Part shown: in pieces, positions 53,919 to 62,138 of the stretch
Layout of the letters: each line of letters begins with the position of its first letter
Numbering within the stretch: the first letter of the stretch is position 1
DNA from: Burkholderia sp. OK233
GTDB taxonomy: Bacteria > Pseudomonadota > Gammaproteobacteria > Burkholderiales > Burkholderiaceae
Reading direction: 5' to 3'
Assembly (NCBI RefSeq): GCF_900230185.1
Contig: NZ_OCSR01000002.1
Span: forward strand, 3,968,001-4,032,000
Length of the DNA stretch: 64,000 nt
Program-made: the position numbers and the translations under genes
The notes under the pieces: model-generated
What the model was told of the DNA's origin: nothing
The model's database searches: none
The model's input: only the letters and a program-made list of their open reading frames with translations

Positions 53919-54803
53919 ATGGACAGCCTCAGTGGTATTTCGGTGTTTGTGCAGGCGGCGGAAACGCGCAGTTTTACCGAGGCGGGCCGGCTACTTGGCG
54001 TATCGTCTTCGGCGGTCGGCAAAAGTGTTGCGCGCACCGAGGTGCGCCTCGGCGTGCGGCTCTTTCACCGCAGCACGCGCAGCATCACGCTGACGGCCGA
54101 AGGGGCGTTGTTCCTGGAACGATGCCGGCGCATCCTCGGCGAACTCGAAGCGGCGGAAGCCGAACTGTCCGACGCCGCCGGCAGTCCGCGCGGCAGACTG
54201 AGGATCAGCACGCCGCAACTGTCTGAGCTGATCATGCCGGCGCTGGACGGCTTCATGCTGCAATACCCGGACATCGAACTCGAGGTCGATCTCTCCGATC
54301 GCATGGTGGACATCATCGAAGAAGGCTTCGACGCGGTGATACGCACGGGTGAGCAGCACGATTCGAGGCTGGTGTCGCGGCGCCTCGGCTCCTGCGGGCA
54401 GGTGCTGGTCGCTTCACCCGGCTATCTCAAGCAGCACGGCGTACCTGCACATCCTTCCGAACTCGTGCAGCATGCCTGTCTGCTGCATAAATTCCCCGCC
54501 AGCGGCAAACTGGAACGCTGGCCGTTTCAGCTTGCCGCGTCGGAAGCGGAGCCGGAGTTGCCGCAAACCTTCGTCGCCAACACGATTGAAGTGCTGGGAT
54601 TTCTGGCGCTTCAGAACAAGGGGCTTGCCTTCGTGCCGACCTTCCTCGTGCGCGACGCGCTGGCGAGCGGCGCGTTACAGATCGTGCTCGACGATTTTCT
54701 GGACCAGACCGTCACCTTCTGGATCTTGTGGCCGGCAAGCCGTTACGCATCGCCGAAGCTGCGCGTCTTTATCGACTATGTCAGCCAGAATCTGCAGATC
54801 TAA
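53919..54803 (+). CDS. LysR-family regulator of the OYE gene
   Basis: 294 aa. Winged helix at the N-terminus (GISVFVQAAETRSFTEAGRL, then VSSSAVGKSVARTEVRL) and an effector domain of the CrgA/DhcR-like clade (SRRLGSCGQVLVASPGYLKQ). It is divergent from the alkene reductase and overlies the paired dyads, so it very likely controls that gene and the exporter. Confidence 0.9.
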   Translation: MDSLSGISVFVQAAETRSFTEAGRLLGVSSSAVGKSVARTEVRLGVRLFHRSTRSITLTAEGALFLERCRRILGELEAAEAELSDAAGSPRGRLRISTPQLSELIMPALDGFMLQYPDIELEVDLSDRMVDIIEEGFDAVIRTGEQHDSRLVSRRLGSCGQVLVASPGYLKQHGVPAHPSELVQHACLLHKFPASGKLERWPFQLAASEAEPELPQTFVANTIEVLGFLALQNKGLAFVPTFLVRDALASGALQIVLDDFLDQTVTFWILWPASRYASPKLRVFIDYVSQNLQI

Positions 54804-54804
54804 T

Positions 54805-54924
54805 AGCTACGGCAAAGAATCGCCCGAAGAGATAGCCGACGCCATCGTGTTCGTCGCGTCTGACAAGGCGAGCTTTATCACTGGCGAAATCATCCGGATC
54901 AACGGCGGAAAAACGGCCTCATAA
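54805..54924 (+). pseudogene. C-terminal remnant of a short-chain dehydrogenase
   Basis: The last 39 codons before a stop encode ESPEEIADAIVFVASDKASF followed by ITGEIIRINGG, the standard C-terminal end of an SDR (FabG-like) dehydrogenase. The Rossmann and YxxxK parts are absent, since the LysR gene ends just upstream. A deletion probably fused LysR to the tail of a lost SDR gene. Confidence 0.75.
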
Positions 54925-54945
54925 GCCAGCGTTCACGCGCTGGGC

Positions 54946-55989
54946 TTACTCGTACGAGAAAGCGCCGCCGAACTTGTCCATCCGCTCAAGCGCCATCCCC
55001 GAACCGCGCACCACACAGGTCAACGGCGCTTCGGCGACAAACACCGGCAGGCCGGTTTCTTCCGCGAGCAGGCGGTCGAGATCGCGCAGCAACGCACCGC
55101 CGCCCGCGAGCATGATGCCGCGCTCGGCGATGTCGGCGCCCAGTTCCGGCGGCGTTTGTTCCAGCGCGATCTTCACCGCCGAGACGATCTGGTTCAGCGG
55201 ATCGGTGAGCGCTTCGAGAATCTCGTTGCTGGACACCGTGAAGCTGCGCGGAATGCCTTCGGACATATTGCGGCCCTTGACTTCCATCTCCTTGACTTCG
55301 GAGCCCGGAAACGCGGAGCCGATTTCCTTCTTGATGGCCTCGGCGGTCTGCTCGCCGATCAGCATGCCGTAGTTGCGGCGAATGTAGTTGACGATCGCAT
55401 CGTCGAACTTGTCGCCACCCACGCGCACCGAACCTTTATAGACGACACCGCCGAGCGAGATCACGCCCACTTCGGTTGTGCCGCCACCGATATCGACCAC
55501 CATCGAGCCGGTCGCCTCCGACACAGGCAGGCCGGCGCCGGTCGCCGCCGCCATCGGTTCTTCGATCAGATAGACCTGCGAGGCGCCCGCGCTATGCGCG
55601 GCTTCCTTGATCGCGCGGCGCTCGACCTGGGTCGAACCGCACGGCACGCAGATGATGATGCGCGGCGACGGCGCGAACATCCGCGACTCGTGCGCCATCT
55701 GGATGAAGCGCTTGATCATCTGCTGGGTGATGTTGAAGTCGGCGATCACGCCGTCCTTCATCGGGCGGATCGCCTCGATATTGCCCGGCACCTTGCCGAG
55801 CATCTGTTTCGCTTCCTTGCCGACGGCCAGAATGATCTTCTTACCGTTCGGGCCGCCTTCCTGACGAATCGAGACCACCGAGGGTTCGTCCAGCACGATG
55901 CCCTTGCCACGCATATAGATCAGCGTGTTCGACGTGCCGAGGTCGATTGCCAGGTCGTTGGAAAAATAGCCACGCAAAAAACCGAACAT
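54946..55989 (-). CDS. mreB: MreB actin-like rod-shape protein, likely extra paralogue
   Basis: 347 aa. Phosphate 1 (DLAIDLGTSNT), connect 1 (IEEPMAAATG), phosphate 2 (VVDIGGGTTEV) and adenosine (LAGGGALLRDLD) motifs are intact. MreB forms filaments at the membrane that direct sidewall synthesis. The first motif has Ser where housekeeping MreB has Ala (GTAN), and no mreC or mreD follows; the next sequence is an SDR remnant. It is therefore probably a second MreB. A hairpin-like AAGCCAGCG / CGCTGGGCTT pair lies at its 3' end (about 54922-54948). Confidence 0.9.
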   Translation of the reverse strand: MFGFLRGYFSNDLAIDLGTSNTLIYMRGKGIVLDEPSVVSIRQEGGPNGKKIILAVGKEAKQMLGKVPGNIEAIRPMKDGVIADFNITQQMIKRFIQMAHESRMFAPSPRIIICVPCGSTQVERRAIKEAAHSAGASQVYLIEEPMAAATGAGLPVSEATGSMVVDIGGGTTEVGVISLGGVVYKGSVRVGGDKFDDAIVNYIRRNYGMLIGEQTAEAIKKEIGSAFPGSEVKEMEVKGRNMSEGIPRSFTVSSNEILEALTDPLNQIVSAVKIALEQTPPELGADIAERGIMLAGGGALLRDLDRLLAEETGLPVFVAEAPLTCVVRGSGMALERMDKFGGAFSYE

Positions 55990-56109
55990 GCAAATTCCTG
56001 TCTCGCTGATGCCGGGCGCGTGAGCGCGCCGCTTGGGATGCCGCCCGGAGGCGGCAGGCGACCAGGTGATGGCCGGAGAGAGGGAAGAATAACAGCTTCG
56101 GGCGCCGGG

Positions 56110-56520
56110 CTACTTTGGCGGGCGTGCTCGCAGCAGGTTGTCGGCCTGCCATTTGATGCGGTCGCAGTTGCTTTTGACCCGCACTGCGAATTCCGACGGG
56201 GAGTTAAGTTGCAGCGAGCGCATCTGGATCGCATCGCTATCCCCGCGCTGCCAGCCCGCCTGCCAGCGCGTATCGAACTGGCTGGCTTCGGTGAGGACCT
56301 TTCTGAGTTTTTCCTTGTATTCGACCACGTCCTGCTCGGAGCCTCCGCAGAATTCTTTGGCAAAGCGGGCGCGCTGGCCCGCGGCTTCCGCGCTGCCGTT
56401 GGCGCTGTCTTCGCTGGCTAACACGGGTCGCGGCTGGGCCAGCAACAGAAGCGACAAAAGCAGCGCCAGTACGGGCGCCAGCGCGAGCAGGGCGTGATAG
56501 CGAGACCGGTTTTTATACAC
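56110..56520 (-). CDS. Small exported hypothetical protein
   Basis: 136 aa from GTG 56520, chosen because a perfect AAGGAGG lies six bases upstream; the frame is open to 56595 but without a ribosome site. A signal peptide follows (YKNRSRYHALLALAPVLALL onward, ending PVLA). The mature part is a short helical, charged segment with two Cys (EFCGGSEQ, KSNCDRIKW) that could form a disulfide. No family is recognised. Probably periplasmic. Confidence 0.75.
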   Translation of the reverse strand: MYKNRSRYHALLALAPVLALLLSLLLLAQPRPVLASEDSANGSAEAAGQRARFAKEFCGGSEQDVVEYKEKLRKVLTEASQFDTRWQAGWQRGDSDAIQMRSLQLNSPSEFAVRVKSNCDRIKWQADNLLRARPPK

Positions 56521-56633
56521 GATTGCCTCCTTGTGGCCGTCCTCCGGCGCCGCAATGAATCGCATGTGAGCAGCGACGGAGCGTGCTGCCCCCATATTAC
56601 CGTGTATAGCTATAGACGCCCGGCCAGCGCTAC

Positions 56634-57677
56634 TTACGGCGCATTGGTCAGCGCCGGATCGAGATAGGCGCTCACGTTCTGCGATTGCTTGTAGACCGCA
56701 TTGCGTACATTGAACTTGTCCGCGTTCACGCTCGAACCGTACACCGAATCCAGCCCGTCACCCTTGACGAAGGCCTTCCTCGCCGCCGTCGCGTCGAGCA
56801 GGTGCGTGCCTTTCAGCAACGGCAGATACTGGGCCGGCGTCAGGCCGACGCGCGCGGACATGATCTTGACGGCATCCGGTTGCGTCTTCGGATCGTTGAT
56901 GTAGGCCACGCAGCGATACCAGACCTTGATCACCTTGGCCCAGTCGGCCTTGCGCGACTGCAGACTGACCGGATTGACCGTGATTGCGTCGTAGATCAGA
57001 CCCGGCGCATCGGCTGAGGTGAAGATGGGACGTGAGCCGGGCACGCGCTTGAGGGCCTCGCCCGCGTTCGGTTGCCATGCGCCGACCGCGGCGACGTCGC
57101 CGGACGACGCCAGCACTTGCGGCAACTCGTTCGTCTTCGCGTTGACGAGCGTGATGTCCGATTCCTTGAGCGCATGTTTTTCGAGCGCCGTGTCCAGCAG
57201 CAGGTGATCGACCAGACCCATTTCGACACCGACCTTCTTGCCCTTGAGTCCAGCCACGGTGCGAATGGGCGGCTTGGCCACGATCATGTCGTTTCCGCTC
57301 GAGTAGTCGGTCAGGAGGATCATCACGTTTTTGGCGCCGCTTGCGCCGGTGACCAGCGCATCGCCGTTGGTCGCGCCGACCGCGTCGAGCTTGCCGGCGG
57401 AGAACGCATCGAGCGAGGCCGAGTAGTCGAACCACTGGAAATTGACATCCACGCCGGCTTCCTTGAACCAGCCTTTGTCGATGGCAATCTGGAACGCGAC
57501 GAAGCCGGGCCAGTCGCTATAGCCGATTGCGAGCGGCGTGGCCGCTTGTGCAGGCGCGGCGGCGAAGCCGATGGCGACCGCGGAGGCAACGTCGGCGAGC
57601 GCGCCACGCACATGGCGCGACGAGGCAAGGCTGCTCAGTAAGGTAAGGGACGTACGGGCGGATTCGAAGCGTTTCAT
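56634..57677 (-). CDS. Guanidine-regulated NitT/TauT-type ABC binding protein
   Basis: 347 aa from ATG 57677 (GGAGAAAACG upstream). A long signal region ends APAQA. The mature part (PLAIGYSDWPGFVAFQIAID, FDYSASLDAFSAGKLDAVG) is of the NitT/TauT type that binds nitrate, taurine or guanidine-like cations. The leader holds a guanidine-I riboswitch, so the ligand is probably guanidine. No permease or ATPase follows on this strand; the downstream gene is unrelated, so the importer partners lie elsewhere. Confidence 0.87.
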   Translation of the reverse strand: MKRFESARTSLTLLSSLASSRHVRGALADVASAVAIGFAAAPAQAATPLAIGYSDWPGFVAFQIAIDKGWFKEAGVDVNFQWFDYSASLDAFSAGKLDAVGATNGDALVTGASGAKNVMILLTDYSSGNDMIVAKPPIRTVAGLKGKKVGVEMGLVDHLLLDTALEKHALKESDITLVNAKTNELPQVLASSGDVAAVGAWQPNAGEALKRVPGSRPIFTSADAPGLIYDAITVNPVSLQSRKADWAKVIKVWYRCVAYINDPKTQPDAVKIMSARVGLTPAQYLPLLKGTHLLDATAARKAFVKGDGLDSVYGSSVNADKFNVRNAVYKQSQNVSAYLDPALTNAP

Positions 57678-57834
57678 CGTTTTCTCCAGGAGACCGGTCA
57701 ATTGCGATTGTTGAGTTGGATCGCGCGGCGACTGCGCGATAAAACAACATGACCGGTTCCCGCGAGAATCCGAACGGTACGGACACTGCGCGAAAACTGC
57801 GGGAGACAAACGCCGGCCACGGAGAGGCACGATA

Positions 57835-57980
57835 GGCATCGCTATCGCCAATCTCCCGGGCTTTTGTCCCGCCGTGTAGTGCGCCCAGCTCGTTCCCGGA
57901 TCAAGCCCGAATCGAACGAACCGGTGCACCGGGCTGCTCTCGGACCAGACATTCTCGCGAACCGGAACCCTAGCATCCCT
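57835..57980 (-). promoter_or_regulatory. Guanidine-I (ykkC) riboswitch A
   Basis: On the minus strand the conserved blocks appear in order: GCTAGGGTTCCGG, TCTGGTCCGAGAGC, ACGGCGGGACAAAAGCCCGG and GAGA. These are the signature of the ykkC class that binds guanidinium. Limits are approximate because P1 is not sharply defined. It ends about 158 nt before the start of the binding-protein gene; the T-poor interval may hold the expression platform. Confidence 0.92.
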
Positions 57981-58101
57981 AAGATGCGACACTGCCGCAC
58001 CTCTCGGCGATTAATCTAGCGAGAAATATGCCAGTTGGACTGGGCGATGCCTCGAGACGCTTGTTATGCGAATGCTTCAACGCAGACATGGCGTCAAAAG
58101 C

Positions 58102-58470
58102 TCAATCCAAGGTGGCAAAACGCTGATGCACATAGGCGAGAAACTGCTCTAGGCGTTCCTCGATCGAGGCCGCGAGGCTGACCCGTTTGATGCGGCGATC
58201 CGCTTCAGAACTCGTCTCAAGCAGCCAGCCGACGTCGATCAGCTCCTGTACGTAGCGAACCGCGGTGCGGCGGCTCACGCCAGGCATGAACTCGTAGAGT
58301 GCCGTCTTGGCGAAGTCATCCTCCGGCTCGACCCACATCCGGCAAAACAGATCGCTGTAGTTGAGGTCGTTCAGCCCCAGGTCGCCGAAATGCGAGGACC
58401 ACTGCCAGTCCATGTCGAGAATGGCGCGCGCGACGGCTTGCCCCTTGTGACGCGCAAGTTTCTTCTTCAT
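58102..58470 (-). CDS. Small winged-helix regulator-like protein
   Basis: 122 aa. The helix-turn-helix is read at about 62-100 (SRRTAVRYVQELIDVGWLLE), flanked by a basic N-terminus (MKKKLARHKGQ) and a short helical C-terminus. The size and layout fit a MarR/PadR-like DNA-binding protein, but no family is certain. It lies divergent from the TIM-barrel/oxygenase operon, with the 24-bp palindrome between the two. Confidence 0.6.
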   Translation of the reverse strand: MKKKLARHKGQAVARAILDMDWQWSSHFGDLGLNDLNYSDLFCRMWVEPEDDFAKTALYEFMPGVSRRTAVRYVQELIDVGWLLETSSEADRRIKRVSLAASIEERLEQFLAYVHQRFATLD

Positions 58471-58592
58471 CGATTCACCACGAGGAGGAGGGGTGCACAG
58501 TTTAAGTGCTAATCGCGCCGGAAATCGGGCGCGCCAGAATTATGTATGGCGAGGTCGAGATATTTTATTGGCGAAGGAATTTCGTGTGTACC

Positions 58593-58616
58593 ATTACATG
58601 CAATTTTGCATGTAAT
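58593..58616. promoter_or_regulatory. Perfect 24-bp palindromic operator
   Basis: ATTACATGCAA, a TT centre and TTGCATGTAAT. All 11 pairs match. It ends 10 bp before the ATG of the TIM-barrel gene, just ahead of the GGAGAGG ribosome site. Binding here would block the transcript or its promoter. The divergent winged-helix gene is the first candidate for the binding protein. Confidence 0.8.
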
Positions 58617-58626
58617 TGGAGAGGCG

Positions 58627-59577
58627 ATGAAATTCGAACTATTCAAGACGTTCTGGGGATTCGATGGCGGTCCGCGCGATGCCGCACCGCTGGTGCGCGC
58701 CGCCGGCTTCGATGGAATCGAAGCGCCCGTTCCGGCGGGTAGGGATGAGCGAGAAGCTTTTGCGCGGGCAATCGCGGATGAACGTCTCGAGTTCATTGCG
58801 GAAATTACGACGGCGGGCAGTTATGTGCCGGAGCGGTCTGCGACACCGGCGGACCACCTGCGCGACTTCGAGGAAAAGATCGTGTGGGGCAAGCCGCTCA
58901 AGCCACGCTTTTTCAATGTGATGGCGGGCTGCGACGCATGGCCGGCCGCCACTCAGGTGGATTTTTTTGCTCGGGCGGTGGAGATCGCTGCGAAGCACGA
59001 GGTGACCTGCAGCTTCGAGACGCATCGCGGCCGCTCGTTCTACAACCCGTGGATTACCCGCGACGTCGCGCGTGCCGTGCCGGACCTCAAGCTGACTTGC
59101 GATTTCAGCCATTGGGTGTCGGTGTGCGAGCGTCTGCTCGACGGCGAGTGGGACACGATTCTCGAACTTGCACCGCATGCGCATCATCTGCACGGACGTG
59201 TTGGCTATCCGCAAGGTCCGCAGGTTCCGCATCCGGCTGCGCCCGAGTATGCGGACTGTCTCGCCTCGCACCAGCGGATCTGGGAGGCGCTGTGGAGCGC
59301 GCAGATCGACAGGGGCTACACCAATACAACCATGACACCCGAGTTCGGCCCCGACGGCTATCTGCACACCCTGCCGTTCACGAATGCGCCGGTGGCCGAT
59401 CTGTGGGAGATCAACACGTGGATGGGGCGCGAAGAGCGACGTCACATCGCGGCGTTTCTTGCCGGACGCGAGGCGCGTGGCGGCCTGCAATCCGGATCGC
59501 AAACGAACCTGTCGGCGCAAACGCATTCGTCGACTCATTCGCCGACTCAATCGCCCACCGAACCGCAGCACGTATAA
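58627..59577 (+). CDS. Sugar-phosphate isomerase/epimerase-like TIM barrel
   Basis: 316 aa from ATG 58627 (GGAGAGG upstream; the frame is open to 58546). AP-endonuclease-2 type TIM barrel with acid and His ligands for a metal (SFETHRGRSFYNPW, LTCDFSHWVSV, HHLHGRVGYPQG, TMTPEFGPDGY). The family includes xylose isomerase-like, hydroxypyruvate isomerase-like and myo-inosose enzymes. The C-terminal 25 residues are a Ser/Thr/Gln-rich low-complexity tail. It is followed after 9 bp by the oxygenase; the two probably act on one compound. Substrate unknown. Confidence 0.8.
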   Translation: MKFELFKTFWGFDGGPRDAAPLVRAAGFDGIEAPVPAGRDEREAFARAIADERLEFIAEITTAGSYVPERSATPADHLRDFEEKIVWGKPLKPRFFNVMAGCDAWPAATQVDFFARAVEIAAKHEVTCSFETHRGRSFYNPWITRDVARAVPDLKLTCDFSHWVSVCERLLDGEWDTILELAPHAHHLHGRVGYPQGPQVPHPAAPEYADCLASHQRIWEALWSAQIDRGYTNTTMTPEFGPDGYLHTLPFTNAPVADLWEINTWMGREERRHIAAFLAGREARGGLQSGSQTNLSAQTHSSTHSPTQSPTEPQHV

Positions 59578-59586
59578 GCCAAGCTC

Positions 59587-60645
59587 ATGAGCCAATCCCA
59601 CACCCGTTTCGACCGCTTGCCCGTTGTCGATGTCAGCGGCCTTTTTAGCGCTGATCCCGACCAGCGTCTTGCAACTGCCCAGGAACTCGACCGTGCGGCG
59701 CGTGACGCAGGATTTTTCTACGTCACCGGTCATCAGATCTCGCGCTCACAGCAAGCTGCGCTCATAGAACAGGCCAAGCAGTTCTTCGCCGCCCCCGATG
59801 ACTGGAAAATGCGCTACTACATCGGCAAATCGAGCGCGCACCGTGGCTATGTACCCGAAGGCGAAGAGGTTTTCGCAGGCGGCAAGCGCGACAGAAAGGA
59901 AGGCTTCGACACGGGCCGGGAGCTGCCGCCCGACGACCCGGATGTCCAGGCCGGCACGCCGATGCTTGGGCCGAATATGTGGCCCGACCAGCCGGGTTTT
60001 CGTGATGCAGTCGGCGGCTATTACGAGGCGGCGTTCACGCTCGGCCGCACGTTGTTCCGTGGCTTCTCGCTTGCACTCGGCTTGCCCGAGACGCATTTCG
60101 ACAGGTATTTGCAGAAGCCGCCGAGTCAGCTACGCCTGCTTCATTATCCACTCGATCCGTCCGCGGAAGACCGGCCGGGCATTGGCGCGCATACCGACTA
60201 CGAGTGCTTCACGATCCTGCTGCCGACGGCCCCCGGCCTCGAAGTGATGAACGGCGAAGGCGAGTGGATCGACGCGCCGCCGGTCGACAACGCGTTCGTC
60301 GTGAACATCGGCGACATGCTGGAGGTGTGGACGGGCGGCACGTACGTGGCGACGTCACATCGCGTGCGCAAGGTGAGGGAAGAGCGCTACTCGTTTCCGC
60401 TCTTCTTCGCCTGCGACTACCACACCGTGGTCGCGCCACTGCCGCAGTTTGCGACACCCGAGGCGGTGGCGAAATACCCGCCAGTTTCGGCGGGCGATCA
60501 TCTGTTCGCGCAGACGGCGCAGAGCTTTACTTATTTGAAGCAGCGGCTCGAACGCGGCGAGCTGGCGTTGCCGGAGGGCTCGAAGGGGTTGGCGAGCTTT
60601 GGGCAGCAGGCCCGCTATGCGGGCACCGAGCAGGACGTTGCCTGA
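59587..60645 (+). CDS. 2-oxoglutarate/Fe(II) oxygenase, isopenicillin-N-synthase family
   Basis: 352 aa. The jelly-roll fold has the His202-x-Asp204 ... His258 iron triad (GIGAHTDYECFTI, VATSHRVRK) and the Arg267-Tyr-Ser269 2-oxoglutarate motif (EERYSFPL). The N-terminal DIOX_N-like region (LPVVDVSGLF) is present. Relatives include plant-type dioxygenases and the bacterial ethylene-forming enzyme, some of which act on arginine-type guanidino compounds. The location between two guanidine riboswitches makes such a substrate worth testing, but it is not shown by sequence. Confidence 0.88.
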   Translation: MSQSHTRFDRLPVVDVSGLFSADPDQRLATAQELDRAARDAGFFYVTGHQISRSQQAALIEQAKQFFAAPDDWKMRYYIGKSSAHRGYVPEGEEVFAGGKRDRKEGFDTGRELPPDDPDVQAGTPMLGPNMWPDQPGFRDAVGGYYEAAFTLGRTLFRGFSLALGLPETHFDRYLQKPPSQLRLLHYPLDPSAEDRPGIGAHTDYECFTILLPTAPGLEVMNGEGEWIDAPPVDNAFVVNIGDMLEVWTGGTYVATSHRVRKVREERYSFPLFFACDYHTVVAPLPQFATPEAVAKYPPVSAGDHLFAQTAQSFTYLKQRLERGELALPEGSKGLASFGQQARYAGTEQDVA

Positions 60646-61162
60646 CCAATGGCACTTATTGAGGCCCTACGTGTGGCCGCCCCGGGAGCGCGTTCAGTGC
60701 CGGTCATCTGACCGGAACGCGCTTGCAAGAGACAGGTTCTCGACCACCGCGCCGTTTCGTCTACGAGCGGCGCCGTTGCTTTTGCAGTTCGATGAAACGC
60801 GCCGACATCAGCGTGTAGAGCGTGCGGCGAAGCGTGGCAAGCGTGAGCATGGTCGGATGAGGGAAGGATGAGTGTGGCGCAATAACTTGCACACACCGTG
60901 CCATCGTGCAGAGCGCCTACACGCCGTCAGGCACGTGAGCGCGCGGCCCAATCATGGTGCTTCACGCCTTCAAGTGGTGCTGATTCGCCCTCAGCCGTGG
61001 TGCGTGCACCATCAATCCGACGCACCACCGGCCGTCGCCTTCTGCCGCCGATAACATTCAATCCCTTGCCACGCTGCGCCTGCAGCCCCGGCAACATACC
61101 GCTGGCACGCAACTCGCTTAGCTGTAAAGCGAGAGGTGCGAAGTAATTTGCATCATCTTCAG
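60646..61162. other. Intergenic region between oxygenase and guanidine riboswitch B
   Basis: 517 bp. The first part holds a strong hairpin (60688-60722). The rest is GC-rich with no plausible gene; the promoter of the carboxylase operon must lie in its last ~150 bp, before the riboswitch. Confidence 0.5.
60688..60722. terminator. Compound hairpin after the oxygenase
   Basis: Two stacked stems: GCGCGTT / AACGCGC outside and CCGGTCA / TGACCGG inside, with a 5-nt one-sided bulge. It starts 43 bp past the oxygenase stop. No T-run follows, so it could be a processing or stability element instead. Confidence 0.5.
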
Positions 61163-61320
61163 GATCGCTAGGGTTCCGGTCGTACCGCTTTAGAGGCTTC
61201 CAGAAGGCTTTAAAGCGCGAACACGATGTCTGGTCCGAGAGCAATCCGGTCTTGCCGTTCACCTTCTTTCAAGGCGCCGGCGAGGCTCCACGGAGGGATA
61301 AAAGCCCGGGAGGTCGCGAT
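61163..61320 (+). promoter_or_regulatory. Guanidine-I (ykkC) riboswitch B
   Basis: Conserved blocks in order: GCTAGGGTTCCGG (61167-61179), TCTGGTCCGAGAGC, ACGGAGGGATAAAAGCCCGG and GAGG. The closing stem P1 is ATCGC (61164-61168) with GCGAT (61316-61320). The start of the DUF1989 gene is 52 nt further on. It should raise expression of the carboxylase operon when guanidine is present. Confidence 0.94.
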
Positions 61321-61371
61321 GTCGGTCAATCGCCCTCTCATGCTTTTTCCCAACCGATACCTGGAGCCTCC

Positions 61372-62127
61372 ATGTCGACGCAAACCTCAGTCGATCTCGC
61401 ACCGATCCCGCATGTGTTGTGGGAAACAGTGATTCCTGCCGGCACGCATTGGTCCGGCGTGCTGCGCCGTGGCATGGCGCTGCGCATCGTCGATCCCGAG
61501 GGCGGCGCCAATCTGGCTGCCGTGTTCTACCGGCACGACGAACCGCTCGAACGCTACAACATGGCCGATACGTTGAAGGCGCAGCACACCGCGCATCTGA
61601 CGCGCGGTCACGTGCTCTATTCGGATATGGGCCGCGTCATGGCGTCGATTACCGCCGATACGCTCGGCTGGCACGATCCGCTAGGCGGCCTCGGCGACGC
61701 CGAACTGTTCGCCGACAAATACGGCGCGGCCCGCTATCAGCAACATCGCAATGCGATGGTCCGCAACGGCCGCGACAGCCTGTTGCTCGAGCTGGCGAAA
61801 CACGGCTTGGGCACGCGCGATCTCGTCGCCAATATCAACTTTTTCAGCAAGCTCGCGATCGGTGAAGATGGCTCGCTCAACTTCGTAGCGGGACATTCCG
61901 CTGCCGGCGCCGCCTTCGATCTGCGTTTCGAAATGGACACGCTCGCCGCGTTTTCGAGCGCACCGCATCCGCTGAACCGTTCCTCCGAATACGAACCGGG
62001 ACCCGTCAAGCTGATCGCGTACCGCGCGTACGCCACCGACGCCTCCGTACCGGCCGACGATCCTTGCCGCTCCGCCTGCCCTGAGAACGGGCGCGGCTTC
62101 GTCAACACCGATCGTCTGTTCGTTTAA
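61372..62127 (+). CDS. DUF1989 protein, urea/guanidine carboxylase-associated (longer type)
   Basis: 251 aa from ATG 61372 (GGAGCCTCC upstream; the frame is open to 61252). DUF1989 fold, with GTHWSGVLRRGMALRIVDPE, MADTLKAQHTAHLTRG and DLVANINFFSKLAIG. It is the longer of the two urea-carboxylase-associated proteins. In guanidine operons this pair is known as the carboxyguanidine deiminase, which turns carboxyguanidine into allophanate with loss of ammonia. The riboswitch in the leader supports that reading over urea metabolism. Confidence 0.9.
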   Translation: MSTQTSVDLAPIPHVLWETVIPAGTHWSGVLRRGMALRIVDPEGGANLAAVFYRHDEPLERYNMADTLKAQHTAHLTRGHVLYSDMGRVMASITADTLGWHDPLGGLGDAELFADKYGAARYQQHRNAMVRNGRDSLLLELAKHGLGTRDLVANINFFSKLAIGEDGSLNFVAGHSAAGAAFDLRFEMDTLAAFSSAPHPLNRSSEYEPGPVKLIAYRAYATDASVPADDPCRSACPENGRGFVNTDRLFV

Positions 62128-62138
62128 GGAGACCCGCG

